Below, one piece after another: positions 39,049-48,724 of a DNA stretch of 64,000 nt. The position numbers and the translations under genes were made by a program. Under the pieces are notes generated by a model. That model saw only the letters and a list, made by a program, of their open reading frames with translations, had not been told where the DNA came from and did no database searches. How positions within the stretch are numbered: position 1 is the stretch's first letter; every line of letters begins with the position of its first letter. The DNA is taken from the NCBI GenBank assembly GCA_963777355.1, contig CAVZQK010000055.1:124001-188000 (forward strand), written 5' to 3'. This DNA is from DATJHM01 sp963777355. GTDB lineage: Bacteria > Chloroflexota > Ktedonobacteria > Ktedonobacterales > Ktedonobacteraceae.

Positions 39049-39177
39049 GCGTGTAAATCCCAGAATGAGTTGGGAGAAATTGGATGAATTATGCGGGCGG
39101 TTCTTCCTTGTCTAGAGGGGACACCCTCCCGCATAATTGTACAGATTCGGGTTCACTTAATTCTGGGATCTACATGC
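39049..39177. repeat. nested inverted repeat (long imperfect hairpin), MITE-like
   Basis: The outer arms are GCGTGTAAATCCCAGAAT (39049-39066) and ATTCTGGGATCTACATGC (39160-39177), 16 of 18 pairing. The inner arms AATTATGCGGG (39087-39097) and CCCGCATAATT (39128-39138) pair perfectly. It lies between the MBL gene and the hypothetical gene, in a gene-free region. It may be a small transposable element or a structured RNA. Confidence 0.55.
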
Positions 39178-39492
39178 ATATGCCTGGTGGACGTGATCGC
39201 GTACCTGCTCAAAAATAGCATAGCTCGTCGCTGGAAACAGCTCTCTGTTCATTTCATGAAGCTCATCCTTTTCATCACGAACGTAGGGGCTATTTTGACG
39301 CGAACCGTGAGATCAGATGGAGCTCTCCATTTTACTCCGTGCTCATGAAGACGAGCAAAGAACGCATGTCACATACAATGTCGAGAAGGAGTAACAGGTA
39401 GAACCAATGTCGCGATAACGTGTCGTTGATTGTCACGGCCGTTTGTTGGTGGTCTAAACGGCCTGTGGAGTGAGCGGAGGGGCATTTGTCAC

Positions 39493-39608
39493 GGTTGTCG
39501 TTGGTTTTGAGAATATTTTTTAGAGCGTGCCTGGATGAATGTGAGGAGAGGATAGCCCGGCAGACAGAAGAAAAAAAAAAGAATACTCTTTGAAAACCAA
39601 CGACAACC
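39493..39608. repeat. MITE-like element with 16-base terminal inverted repeats
   Basis: GGTTGTCGTTGGTTTT (39493-39508) and its perfect complement (39593-39608) frame about 84 bases containing a run of ten or more A. No coding sequence is inside. A second small palindrome (CGGCCGTTT ... AAACGGCC, 39437-39462) precedes it. Compact ends without a gene suggest a MITE. Confidence 0.5.
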
Positions 39609-39623
39609 CTCTTCTTCTTTCTC

Positions 39624-40070
39624 CTACTCTCTCGCCCAGCCATAGTAGTCAAGTAATGATTGGTCTGGGGGCCCTTCATCCTCTGGAAAAGGGTTGGAAG
39701 AAAAGCGCAGGAGGTAACGATAGGTGTGCTGCTGATGATAGGGTTCGTCGATGACAAATGGACCATCCAACAGATGAAACGCGACCGTTTTCAAGCCGTT
39801 CCCCTCAGTTCTTTCAAACATCTTTCCCCGGTATGGCATCCAGAAGGCATCGACAGTATCAAAGAACTCGAAATGGATCTGCATATCAGCAGAGATTTCA
39901 TAACGAAAATTGATGTCGCTTCGTAATGCCTGGCTCTCACCATACATCATCTCACCGGTCCCATCCTGATGAAATTCTATGGCCAGAAGAAAATCATACC
40001 ATTGGAGACCAGCATTCCAACGATGAGAACCATACAAAATGTCCCTGACCTGTTCGATCGTTCTGCTCAT
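39624..40070 (-). CDS. hypothetical protein, aromatic and acid rich
   Basis: 148 residues with good start context (AAAGGG before the ATG at 40070). The body alternates strands and aromatic residues (WNAGLQWYDFLLAIEFHQDG, FRYEISADMQIHFEFFDTVD, TYRYLLRFSSNPFPEDEG), suggesting a small beta-barrel or lipocalin-like fold. No family was recognised. Its 3' end touches the MITE-like element. Confidence 0.6.
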   Translation of the reverse strand: MSRTIEQVRDILYGSHRWNAGLQWYDFLLAIEFHQDGTGEMMYGESQALRSDINFRYEISADMQIHFEFFDTVDAFWMPYRGKMFERTEGNGLKTVAFHLLDGPFVIDEPYHQQHTYRYLLRFSSNPFPEDEGPPDQSLLDYYGWARE

Positions 40071-40369
40071 CAGTGAACCCTTTCACGCTTTTAAAGCCAT
40101 CAATTGCGTATCCAGCAGAGGGTAGAAATGCCACCCTGGAGCAGACTGGTTATTGCCAGAAGGGTTGTGCTGGTACGCACTCAACACGCCATTGCCAAAG
40201 ACGCACGTAGAATTTGGAGGCATGAAGAAGACATCGACTTGCTTTTTTCTCCTATTCTATCGCACAGTGATTTCTGCCCATGTGTACTAGTCCCTCAATC
40301 AACTGGATCGCTGTGTCTTCCAGCGTACGAGACATTTTATTAAAGGAATATTGGCCTCTGAGAGTTGGG
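40071..40369. other. intergenic, no recognised gene
   Basis: About 300 bases between the start of the hypothetical gene and the 3' end of the MFS transporter. Reading frames here have no support. Confidence 0.35.
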
Positions 40370-42118
40370 TTATGCTTCTCCTGTGAGGACTGGCTCTTCT
40401 TCGAGCGCATAGAGGGAGGTATCGCTCTCTTTTTCATCCTTATAGATGTACTGTTTGCCGCGCAGTAGCGAGGCAACGGTAGCGATAAGGCAGAGGAGAG
40501 CCGAGATGTAGAATGTGGCACTCAGACCAGTCATAAAAGGCGAAGAGATCAGAGTTGGAAAGAAGGTCTTACCCAACAGATTGGCCTGGCTAAGTGCAGG
40601 GAGCTGATGCAATACAGCAGGCGGAATCAATGTCGCCATTGGATTGTAGCCCAGGAAAGCCGCAAAAAGTGCTGCAATAGGTGGGAGATGAGCAATCTGA
40701 TTGGAGATCGCAGATGGCAGGCCAGCATGCATCAGACCAACAGAGAGCGTCTTCGGCAAGGTAGAAGCCAGACCGAGGGTAACGATACTAAAGAAGACCG
40801 CCATACTAACAACTGAAGCGGCATTGGTTGCCGTCGAGTTCATTCCGGAAGCAGCGCCACGCTGATCGGCGGGAGCACTATTCATCAGGGCAGTCGTATT
40901 TGGAACTGAGTAGAGACCCTGTGCGAGACCCATCAATGCCAGCAACAGAGCAAACCACAAGTAGTTAAAATTGGCGGGCAAGAACGTTAAGAGGATAAAA
41001 CCAACGACCTGAGCAAAAAGGCCCAGAGTAGCCAGAGTTTTCGCCCCCATACGATCGGCAAGAATGCCACTAATAGGACCGACGATGATCATACCAGCCA
41101 TCATTGGTAACATATAGATACCAGCCCACAAGGGAGTATCAGCAAAGCTGTAGCCATGCAGAGGCAACCAGACGCCTTGTAGCCAGATAATCAGCATAAA
41201 CTGCAAACCGCCACGCGAGAGACTGGAGAGAAAGTTTGTGAGTATCCCGATAGAGAATGCGCGGCTCTTAAAGAGCGTCAGGCGGAACATTGGATCGGGA
41301 ACACGGAGTTCGATAAAGACAAACGAGACCAGCAGCAGAACACCAATACCAATCGCAGCAATGACTAAGGGATTGCCCCAACCGGTGGGAGAAGCACCAT
41401 ATGGTTCAATGCCATAGGTCAGACCAAGCAAGAGCACAATCAAGCCAAAGAAGAACGTGATATTGCCCAGCCAATCGATGTGCTGATTCTTATTAATCTT
41501 TGCGACTTCTTTTAACTTCAGATAGGCCCAGACCGTCCCAAAGAGACCGAAGGGAACATTGACCAGGAAGACCAGCCGCCAGTTAATGGCCGCGAGGACG
41601 CCACCCAGAATCAGGCCCAGGATAGAGCCAACGATAGCGGCAACCTGATTAATACCCATTGCCATACCACGTTCATGTACCGGAAAGGCGTCAGTAAGAA
41701 TCGCGGTACTATTGGCGAAGAGAAAACTGCCGCCGACAGCCTGAAGAACACGGAAGAGAATAAGCTCAAGGGCAGCAGTATCACCTTTCCCCGGCGTGAG
41801 AAAGAGGAGCACGCTAGCGAGAGTAAAAATCGCGAAGCCGAGATTATACATTTTGACACGCCCGAACATATCGGAGATACGGCCAAAGGTAACCAGGAGG
41901 GTTGCCATCACCACCATATAGCCCAACAACATCCAGAGCAGATAATTTGTTTTACTAGAATCGAGAGGATTAATACCGATCCCATTAAAGATAGACGGCA
42001 GAGAAATCAAAACAATATTAGAATTGATCGTTGCCATCAGGACGCCGAGCGTCGTATTTGAGAGCGCTATCCATTTATAGCGTGGTCCGAGAACCACTGA
42101 ATTGCTATTTTGTGCCAT
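40370..42118 (-). CDS. MFS multidrug transporter, DHA2 (14-helix) type
   Basis: 582 residues with about 14 membrane helices. The signature of drug-proton antiporters is visible: GRISDMFGRVKMYNLG after helix 2 and AVGGSFLFANSTAILTDAFP in helix 4-5, with GINQVAAIVGSILGLILGGV as the antiporter motif C. The C-terminus adds a long hydrophobic extension and an acidic tail (KDEKESDTS). It lies 91 bases downstream of a TetR gene on the same strand. It is probably an efflux pump repressed by that regulator. Confidence 0.9.
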   Translation of the reverse strand: MAQNSNSVVLGPRYKWIALSNTTLGVLMATINSNIVLISLPSIFNGIGINPLDSSKTNYLLWMLLGYMVVMATLLVTFGRISDMFGRVKMYNLGFAIFTLASVLLFLTPGKGDTAALELILFRVLQAVGGSFLFANSTAILTDAFPVHERGMAMGINQVAAIVGSILGLILGGVLAAINWRLVFLVNVPFGLFGTVWAYLKLKEVAKINKNQHIDWLGNITFFFGLIVLLLGLTYGIEPYGASPTGWGNPLVIAAIGIGVLLLVSFVFIELRVPDPMFRLTLFKSRAFSIGILTNFLSSLSRGGLQFMLIIWLQGVWLPLHGYSFADTPLWAGIYMLPMMAGMIIVGPISGILADRMGAKTLATLGLFAQVVGFILLTFLPANFNYLWFALLLALMGLAQGLYSVPNTTALMNSAPADQRGAASGMNSTATNAASVVSMAVFFSIVTLGLASTLPKTLSVGLMHAGLPSAISNQIAHLPPIAALFAAFLGYNPMATLIPPAVLHQLPALSQANLLGKTFFPTLISSPFMTGLSATFYISALLCLIATVASLLRGKQYIYKDEKESDTSLYALEEEPVLTGEA

Positions 42119-42209
42119 GCCTGATATGCCCAATACCCTTTCAAACTATGTACGAGATAAAAGAAACGTCTGAGGACAGCTAGCGATGTGGCCTGTCCGA
42201 GTGAGTCAG

Positions 42210-42845
42210 TTACGCATTCCCCTGGTACCTGGCAATCCCACGCAAATAGAGGCGAAGCAGATCATCAGCAGAGACATCATAATGATTGAGAAACTGATCA
42301 GGGACACTTTGAGCACGGATTAAGCCAACAAAACCCTTCAACATCGTCGAAGTATTCATCTCCGGATCAAATTCGCCGTTTGCTTTGCCCTGTTCAATAA
42401 CCTGAGTAAGGATGAGAGTAAAAGTATGAGCAGTCTCCTGCATCGCGTCTTGACGGGCCTGCATAGCCTGCTGAGCCTGTGGAGTACCGCCCAGAGCATA
42501 GAAAATCTGCACACGCCGCCGAAAAAAATCGCTACGGACAAGAAAAGAAAATACGCGCATAATTTTCTCGGTAGCACTACCCTCGTTCTCACAGATCTCC
42601 TTGACATCCTGGACAGTGCGGCGGAAATTGCGTTCAAAGATCGCCGCCACCAGCAAATCTTCTTTGCTTGAAAAGTGCGCGTATATCGTCGCCGTGCCGA
42701 TACCCACACGGGCAGCAATCTCATCCATTGAAGTATCACGATAGCCTTTTTCGGCGTACACCTGTTCCGCGGCCTGTAAAATCAACTCCAGGCGTTCCTG
42801 GCGCTGTTTTTGACGTAAGGACCAGACAGCAGTGTCTGCACTCAT
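42210..42845 (-). CDS. TetR/AcrR-family regulator of the MFS pump
   Basis: 211 residues, HTH MDEIAARVGIGTATIYAHFSSKEDLL (~residues 40-66), followed by a C-terminal ligand domain (FRRRVQIFYALGGTPQAQ). It is the first gene of a two-gene unit with the DHA2 transporter (40370-42118), the standard arrangement of an autorepressed efflux operon. A short palindrome (TGACTCACAAGTCA) lies 75 bases upstream and is a candidate operator. Confidence 0.88.
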   Translation of the reverse strand: MSADTAVWSLRQKQRQERLELILQAAEQVYAEKGYRDTSMDEIAARVGIGTATIYAHFSSKEDLLVAAIFERNFRRTVQDVKEICENEGSATEKIMRVFSFLVRSDFFRRRVQIFYALGGTPQAQQAMQARQDAMQETAHTFTLILTQVIEQGKANGEFDPEMNTSTMLKGFVGLIRAQSVPDQFLNHYDVSADDLLRLYLRGIARYQGNA

Positions 42846-42919
42846 CTATTTTCCATCCTCTGTTATCCCATAGAATTTTTTACTGAACCATGATTATAAA
42901 AAGAATCAGCCTCTATCTG

Positions 42920-42933
42920 TGACTCACAAGTCA
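42920..42933. promoter_or_regulatory. candidate TetR operator upstream of the efflux operon
   Basis: TGACT CACA AGTCA: two 5-base arms around four bases, in the gap between the TetR start and the XRE gene. TATAAT occurs on the minus strand at 42893-42898 and again further upstream. Confidence 0.4.
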
Positions 42934-42950
42934 TATTATAAAACACATTC

Positions 42951-43781
42951 CTATTTTGCGTCAAGGAAGAATTCGAGTTTCCTGGCTGTCTCCTCGTTTG
43001 CCGGAAGATAGACTACCATTTTCAATCCTGGAGATCCATCAATCTGAAATGTACTATGATCGAGCGCAAGCAAACCTGCCTGAGGATGAACGAGTTCCTT
43101 CTGCCCATCTTGTCTCCCTCGCACTTCATGGCGCGGCCACCAGCACGCAAATTCTGGACTGCAACGCTGCAGATCCGTGATCAGTGCGGCTAATTGTTCA
43201 TCATCGCGATACTGGCTGCTACTCGCTCGGAACTGCGCCAGAATCCGTTGCGCAATTCCCTCCCAATCAACGAAGCGGCGGCGAAATTCCTCATTGCTAA
43301 AGATTAAACGTACAATATTGCGCTCCTCTACTGGCATGGCTGCAAAGTCTGCGATAACCTGGCAAGCTGCGCGATTCCAGGCCAGCACATCCCATCTCCG
43401 GCCAGTAATGTAGGCCGGGTTAGCTCCCTGGTGCTCAAGAAACTTAAGCAAGAAGGGGCTAACATGTTCCTGTTGAGAAACAGGATACTGAGGAGGTGTC
43501 TGGCCTGCCAGAAGAAACAGGTGTGCTTTTTCCTCTACAGAGAGCTGTAAGGTTCGCGCCAGGCTATCGAGTATCTGGACTGAAACATTAATATCTCTCC
43601 CTTGTTCCAGCCATGTATACCAGGTAACCCCGACACTGGCAAGCAGTGCCACCTCCTCTCGTCTCAATCCCGCCGTCTTGCGCCGTGCAGTGCGTGGCAA
43701 TCCTACCTCTGCTGGTGACAGTCGGGCTCTGCGCGTTCGCAAAAAATTTGCCAGCTCATCGCGTTGCTCATTATCTGTCAT
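42951..43781 (-). CDS. XRE-type HTH regulator with MmyB-like ligand domain
   Basis: 276 residues from the ATG at 43781 (GGAAGGAG upstream). The HTH is around GLRREEVALLASVGVTWYTWLEQGRD (~residues 38-63), then an aromatic-rich MmyB-like fold, YITGRRWDVLAWNRAACQVI and NIVRLIFSNEEFRRRFVDWE, ending with a Trp/His cluster in FACWWPRHEV and LDHSTFQIDG. This family commonly controls an adjacent dehydrogenase or reductase. The divergent neighbour at 43936 is an alcohol dehydrogenase-like gene, which is the likely target. Confidence 0.87.
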   Translation of the reverse strand: MTDNEQRDELANFLRTRRARLSPAEVGLPRTARRKTAGLRREEVALLASVGVTWYTWLEQGRDINVSVQILDSLARTLQLSVEEKAHLFLLAGQTPPQYPVSQQEHVSPFLLKFLEHQGANPAYITGRRWDVLAWNRAACQVIADFAAMPVEERNIVRLIFSNEEFRRRFVDWEGIAQRILAQFRASSSQYRDDEQLAALITDLQRCSPEFACWWPRHEVRGRQDGQKELVHPQAGLLALDHSTFQIDGSPGLKMVVYLPANEETARKLEFFLDAK

Positions 43782-43935
43782 AACTACCGTGCTCCTTCCT
43801 TTCCCAGGTAGTGCCAATACCAGTATTAGTACGCTCTGGTATCGCCTCAGAACCTGCGATATCGTAATACCAGGAATTAGCATGCTCGCATAAGAGTAGG
43901 AATGTCAAGCTAGAGATAAAGAAAGGTCATCGTGT

Positions 43936-45099
43936 ATGAAAGCCGCGATTTTTAAAGCCATCGGTCAGCCTCTAACCATTGAAGATATCCCTGAACCAGT
44001 GCCAGGTGCAGGCGAAGTACTTGTTCGTGTACTGAGCGCTCCTATATTTTCCTATGCCCAGGAAGTCTTCAACGGACAAAGACACTATCCCTTATTGCTT
44101 CCACTTGCTCCCGGCTGTGGAGCTATTGGTATTGTAGAAAAAACGGGCCCCGACGCTACTCGACTCAAACCTGGCCAACTCGTTTTTTGCGATCCCACAG
44201 TGAGGTCGCGCGATGATGCTCTTTCCCCTGATATCATGCTGCAAGGGTGGATCGCTCCTGGCGAGGGAGCCCAGAAACTCCAGGCACACTTCAGGCATGG
44301 TTCGTTTGCCGAAAAAATGCTTTTACCCCTTGAGAACGCCGTCTCTCTCGAACATGTGCGTTCCATCGATCCCACCAAACTTATCTGGCTGGGTACGCTG
44401 TTAGTTTCCTACGGTGGACTCTTAGCAGCGGGCCTCCAGCCTGGACAGGTTATTCTGGTGAATGGAGCAACCGGTCATTTCGGCAGTGCAGCGGTAGCCG
44501 TCGCTCTGGCTATGGGAGCGGCTCGCGTCATTGCTCCTGGCCGCAATGAGCAGACCCTCAATGCCCTCGTACGCCAATTCGGCTCACGCGTTCGCCCTGT
44601 GCTACTTTCTGAAGATTGAAGACAAGCAGTTGACAGCAAACACCTTGTGGAAACCGCTGAAGGTTCTTTTACCACCTATTCAGCCTATTCATTATCTGAA
44701 AATGAAGCAATGAACCGCAAACGCTTTATGGATGCTGCTGAAGGTCCAATTGATTATCTGCTAGATCTCTTAGGACCCATCCACGATTCCGGCCCAACGC
44801 GCCGTGGCATCCTGGCAGTGCGCCCTGGAGGAACAGCCGTCTTAATGGGAGGTGTGCAAACCGATCTGGATATACCTTATAACTACGTGATGCGCAACAA
44901 CCTGGTAATTCGCGGCCAATGGATGTATCCAAGACATGCGCCCTCGCTGCTAGTTGAGTTGCTTCACAGTGGCCTGCTCACCCTTGAACCATTCTCCGTC
45001 TCCACATTTCCGCTTGAACAAGTAAATCAAGCCGTCCAATATGCCCACGACCACGGAGGCGCATTCCAACTCACGGTGCTCAAACCATCCAGCATTTAA
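43936..45099 (+). pseudogene. zinc-independent alcohol dehydrogenase / quinone reductase-like, in-frame stop
   Basis: MDR superfamily. The N-terminal part (MKAAIFKAIGQPLTIEDIPE) and the Rossmann nucleotide site (VILVNGATGHFGSAAVAVAL) are intact. At 44617-44619 a TGA ends the frame after PVLLSED; the same frame continues with KHLVETAEG, GPIDYLLDLLGPI, ILAVRPGGTAVLMGGVQ and RNNLVIRGQWMYPR to 45099. The break is a single stop codon in the same frame. No typical catalytic zinc Cys/His set is evident. It is transcribed away from an XRE regulator that may control it. Confidence 0.75.
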
Positions 45100-45151
45100 A
45101 ACGGTATGGGTGCTCAGTGTGGGAGGTGAGGCCGATGCGGCCTTGCCTGTC

Positions 45152-45206
45152 AAAAGGGGTCGAAGGATCGAAGATTGTGGCAATCTTCGATCCTTCGACC
45201 CCTTTT
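45152..45206. terminator. 26-bp perfect hairpin
   Basis: The arms 45152-45177 and 45181-45206 are exactly complementary around a 3-base loop (TGG). The outer ends are AAAAGGGG and CCCCTTTT, so it can act as a terminator in either direction. It separates the dehydrogenase from the sigma factor gene. Confidence 0.7.
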
Positions 45207-45299
45207 CCTGCTAGATTCATAGCAAAAATGCGTTATGTTTCGTGTTTTAAATGCGACATATTAGTAAATTACTCATTCTTATTCATTGCAGGGAAAAAT

Positions 45300-46499
45300 A
45301 TGGATAAACAGCTAATGGAGATACATGACACCTTTGTTTCCTCAGAAGAGTGGATATGTCTAGTACAATTCTGTACGCACACAGCGAGAAACAGAGATAT
45401 CGCAGAAGACCTGGCACAAGAAACATTGTTAGAGGCGTGGAAACATAAAGACTCATTGCGCAACAAACAACGGCGAGGAGCATGGATCTTTGGTATAGCC
45501 CGCAATGTCTGCCTGCGCTGGCTACGGAAACAGAGGCGCGATATGAGCTATCTGCTCCAGGTATCATCTGAGCAAGAGACTGTTCCTCCTGGCCTCGAAG
45601 AAGTGCTCGCGGATGATTTTGACGTAGAGCATGTTCTTGAACGTAAAGAATTGATCGAGTTGTTAGATCGTGCATTGGCGCTTTTACCGGCACAAACACG
45701 AACAGTGCTCATTCAGCGCTATGTCGAAGAATCAGCACTTGCTGAGATTGCAGCAAAATTGGGCACGAATGCCAGTACCATAGCAATGCGCATCCAACGC
45801 GGCAAACTACTCTTACGGCACATCTTGATAGACGAAATGAACGAAGAGGAATCCTATCCCGAATATATCTCAACCGAGCAGTGGGAGGTAACACCTCTCT
45901 GGTGCTACATTTGTGGGCAGCATCACTTGTTAGGGCAACGAGATCCAGACCTGGGCAAGCTTATGCTCAAATGCCCAGGTTGTAATGTGGGAAGCGACGA
46001 GATACTCAACAAAAACCAGCTCTCCGCGCTCAAAGGCATTAGAGGGTACAAGCCGTTGTACGCGCGGCTCGCATCCTGGTGTAATCGGTATTATCGCATG
46101 GGTCTAGCCAATAGTGCTATCGACTGTATTCAATGTGGAAGGACAATACCGGTTGCAATCACAGTACCAGAACAATTTCCGAGATGGATGAAAGACAAAG
46201 AAGAGATGCGCTCATGGATGCAACACCCTGAGGAGCGCCTTGTAACGATGTTGTGCGAGCACTGCACAGCATCCTATATAACCACGTTAGATAGTCTTGT
46301 ACTCACAGCAACAGAGGGACAGGATTTTCTGAAGCGGCATATAAGAATACGAACGCTTCCCAAGCAATACCTGGAGTTTCATGGGCGTCCTGCAATTCTT
46401 ACACGTTTTGAGAGCATCACTGATAGCGCCACGCTAGATATTCTCTCGGATGAAGAGACCTATGAAGTGATTGCTAGCTATAGAGACACGTATGAATAG
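45300..46499 (+). CDS. sigma-70-family (ECF-like) sigma factor with C-terminal zinc-binding extension
   Basis: 399 residues from the ATG at 45300. Region 2 is visible at AEDLAQETLLEAWKHKDSLR and WIFGIARNVCLRWLRKQRR (residues ~35-80). Region 4 is LPAQTRTVLIQRYVEESALA with the HTH LGTNASTIAMRIQRGK (~125-175). A ~210-residue C-terminal extension follows with Cys pairs CYICG/CPGC and CIQCG/CEHC, probably two zinc ribbons. Such tails often act as sensors in ECF-type factors with no separate anti-sigma. The last codons overlap the start of the MFS gene, so the pump is probably under its control. Confidence 0.86.
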   Translation: MDKQLMEIHDTFVSSEEWICLVQFCTHTARNRDIAEDLAQETLLEAWKHKDSLRNKQRRGAWIFGIARNVCLRWLRKQRRDMSYLLQVSSEQETVPPGLEEVLADDFDVEHVLERKELIELLDRALALLPAQTRTVLIQRYVEESALAEIAAKLGTNASTIAMRIQRGKLLLRHILIDEMNEEESYPEYISTEQWEVTPLWCYICGQHHLLGQRDPDLGKLMLKCPGCNVGSDEILNKNQLSALKGIRGYKPLYARLASWCNRYYRMGLANSAIDCIQCGRTIPVAITVPEQFPRWMKDKEEMRSWMQHPEERLVTMLCEHCTASYITTLDSLVLTATEGQDFLKRHIRIRTLPKQYLEFHGRPAILTRFESITDSATLDILSDEETYEVIASYRDTYE

Positions 46500-47747
46500 A
46501 GGAGAAGAAATACGGGACCAACAGAGAACAATGCAGGTGAGGAAGGTTCCAATCGTGGTATTCTTCGTAGGGAGTGCGGTCTCGTATATTGGAGATATGC
46601 TCACGTTGCTTGCCATTCCGTGGTTTGTCTTGCAGACAACCGGAAGTGTGACAAAGACAGGAATTACCGCTTTCTTCTCTACCTTACCGATGGTATTTTC
46701 TGCTTTCTTTGGCAGCACCCTGGTGGATCGTCTTGGTTACAAACGGACCAGTGTGATCGGGGATATTGCGAGCGGTGTGACAGTTATGTGCATTCCTTTC
46801 CTCCAGGATACGGTGGGGCTAGCATTCTGGCAGCTATTAGGGTTAGTATTTCTGGGTGGGTTGCTCAAGTCGCCTGGTACAACGGCTCGTCGGTCTATGG
46901 TGCCTGAGTTGGCAGAACTGGCGGCGATGCCTTTAGAGCGTGCAAATGCTTTCTCGGATGGGATCAACCGCGTAGCGGGTCTGATTGGTGCTCCCCTGGC
47001 GGGTGTGCTAATTGTGATCATCGGAACAAGTAATTTACTCTGGCTTGACGCAGCTTCATTCGCTATCTCTGCCACACTAATTGGTATAGCGGTGCCAGTG
47101 ACGCCAGCCGGGCCGAAGGGAAGCAAAGAGAGCTATCTTAAAACGGTATTGGAGGGAGTACACTTTATTCAGAGAGACACCCTGATCCTGTCTCTGGTAG
47201 TGGTGATATTGATCACAAACATGCTTGATGGTGCTTTCTTTTCGGTGGTAGAACCTGCATATATCAAGCATGTTTTTAATAGTGCAGTCCCTCTCGGTCT
47301 GGTTGTAGCTGCATCGGGCGGCGCAGCATTTGTAGGAACATTACTCTTCGCGGCCATTGGTCATCGGTTGCCGCGGCGTTCTACTTTTGCGATAAGCTAT
47401 ATACTGGAGGGGGATTTACCTTCTGGGTCTTCCTATTTTTGCCTCGCTTGCCTTTTCTCATTGGTTGGCAAATCATAGCGGGTCTGGCGATTGGTTCTGT
47501 GAATCCAATTCTTTCCACGGTAATACAGGAACGGGTACCAACTGAGATGCGAGCAAGGGTCTTTGGGACGCTAGGTGCAGGCGTCCTGGCAGGCATCCCA
47601 TTCGGTACGTTTGTGATTGGGTATGTGGTTGCAGGTCTAGGATTGCAGATGACGCTTCTGGTGATGGGAACACTCTATCTGGTGGCAACGCTCTCGTTAC
47701 TGGTTAATCCTGCCATGAGGGAGATGGATACTCCTATTGCTCCGTAA
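46492..47747 (+). pseudogene. MFS transporter, one-base frameshift in a G-run, coupled to the sigma factor
   Basis: About 418 residues if repaired. The start ATG at 46492 lies inside the last codons of the sigma factor gene, so translation is coupled. The first frame has helices such as MLTLLAIPWFVLQTTGSVTK, FSAFFGSTLVDRLGYKRTSV and INRVAGLIGAPLAGVLIVII. At about 47409 a G is missing in a G run; restoring it gives GFTFWVFLFLPRLPFLIGWQ and the end VPTEMRARVFGTLGAGVLAG. The MFS 'DRLGYKRT' loop and the 'RARVFG' motif in the second half are both intact. The missing G in a homopolymer favours a sequencing error. Confidence 0.78.
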
Positions 47748-47782
47748 AAAGTCAATTGTAGGATGGACCCATCCGGCTAGAT

Positions 47783-47930
47783 GGTGGTTGGCTAACAGGA
47801 GACGGGCTAGCCGCTCTACCCTACAAATAAGGTGGGTTGGCTAACAGGAGACGGGCTAGCCGCTCTACCCACAAATAAGGTGGGTTGGCTAACAGGAGAC
47901 GGGCTAGCCGCTCTACCCTACGAATAAGGG
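47783..47930 (+). repeat. three tandem ~50-base palindromic repeats (CCCTAC family)
   Basis: The unit GGCTAACAGGAGACGGGCTA, then GCCGCTCTACCC, is repeated three times with a period of about 50 bases. AGACGGGCTAGCCGCTCT is a near-palindrome, followed by ACCCTAC or ACCCAC. It lies downstream of the MFS gene. It is related to the repeats at 58975, 59764 and 60406. Confidence 0.75.
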
Positions 47931-48130
47931 GGTACAGAGTATTATGTTACGAGGAAGAAGGGAAGAGAAAGCAAGATAAGCGAAGCAATGTCTGGGAAAA
48001 GAGGGCTGCACAACAATTGGTGGCATGAGTAATGGAGAAATGGCTGTTGTTTTTTCAGCTCTTTGCTGGCTATACTGCACAGTATAATTATATAGAGTAA
48101 AAACCAGCGGTGAATAAGGAGTGTAAAGTT

Positions 48131-48724
48131 ATGCAGGTAGAACCAGTGACGTTGGTGGGTCAGGTTGTAAGACTGGAGCCGCTTCAGATGAGCCATGCCG
48201 AAGGGATGTATGAGGTGGGCCAGGATGAACGCATCTGGCGCTATCTGTCCAGCAATCCCAGTCATAATGTTGCTGAGATGAGAGAATGGATAGGAAAAGC
48301 CCTGGCATTGCAGGAGACTGGCTCTGTCCTACCATTTGCGACTATTGAACAGAAAAGCAATCGAGTGATTGGTTCGACGCGCTATCTGGATATTCAAGCT
48401 CCGAATAGAGGGCTGGAGATCGGTTGGACCTGGCTGACTCCAGAGGTACAGCGGACAGGAGTGAACACGGAGTGCAAATATCTGCTTCTACGGCACGCAT
48501 TTGAGCAGTTGGGGGCGATCCGGGTGCAGCTCAAAACGGATAGCCGGAATCTGCAATCGCAACGAGCAATTGAGCGTATGGGAGGGGTCAAAGAAGGGAT
48601 TTTGCGCAACCATATGATTATGTGGGATGGGTATTACCGGGCTTCTGTCTACTATAGTATTATTGAGAGTGAATGGCCAGGAGTCAAGGCGGGACTTGAG
48701 GAGAAGATGGCTCGTTACAAGTAA
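48131..48724 (+). CDS. GNAT-family acetyltransferase (RimJ/RimL-like)
   Basis: 197 residues from the ATG at 48131, which follows AAGGAG. It matches the Acetyltransf_3 type: RLEPLQMSHAEGMYEV, RVIGSTRYLDI, EIGWTWLTPEVQRTGVNTEC and IRVQLKTDSRNLQSQRAIER, then MGGVKEGILRNHMI. It probably acetylates a protein N-terminus or a small amine. The 3' end of the gene, with its stop codon, is duplicated immediately downstream (48729-48772). Confidence 0.87.
   Translation: MQVEPVTLVGQVVRLEPLQMSHAEGMYEVGQDERIWRYLSSNPSHNVAEMREWIGKALALQETGSVLPFATIEQKSNRVIGSTRYLDIQAPNRGLEIGWTWLTPEVQRTGVNTECKYLLLRHAFEQLGAIRVQLKTDSRNLQSQRAIERMGGVKEGILRNHMIMWDGYYRASVYYSIIESEWPGVKAGLEEKMARYK

Larger units (their letters stand above)
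39000..39623. other. repeat-rich intergenic region
   Basis: 620 bases between the MBL gene and the hypothetical gene. It holds the two hairpin elements annotated separately and no supported gene. Confidence 0.5.

Noticed and set aside
40104..40343. Plus-strand reading frame between the hypothetical gene and the MFS gene
   Set aside because: No ribosome-binding site and no recognisable domain.
44617..44619. In-frame TGA in the alcohol dehydrogenase as possible selenocysteine
   Set aside because: No SECIS-like hairpin is evident directly after it, and the position is not a conserved Cys in the family.
47783..47930. Tandem repeats as a possible CRISPR array
   Set aside because: The units are contiguous with no unique spacers, and no cas genes are near.
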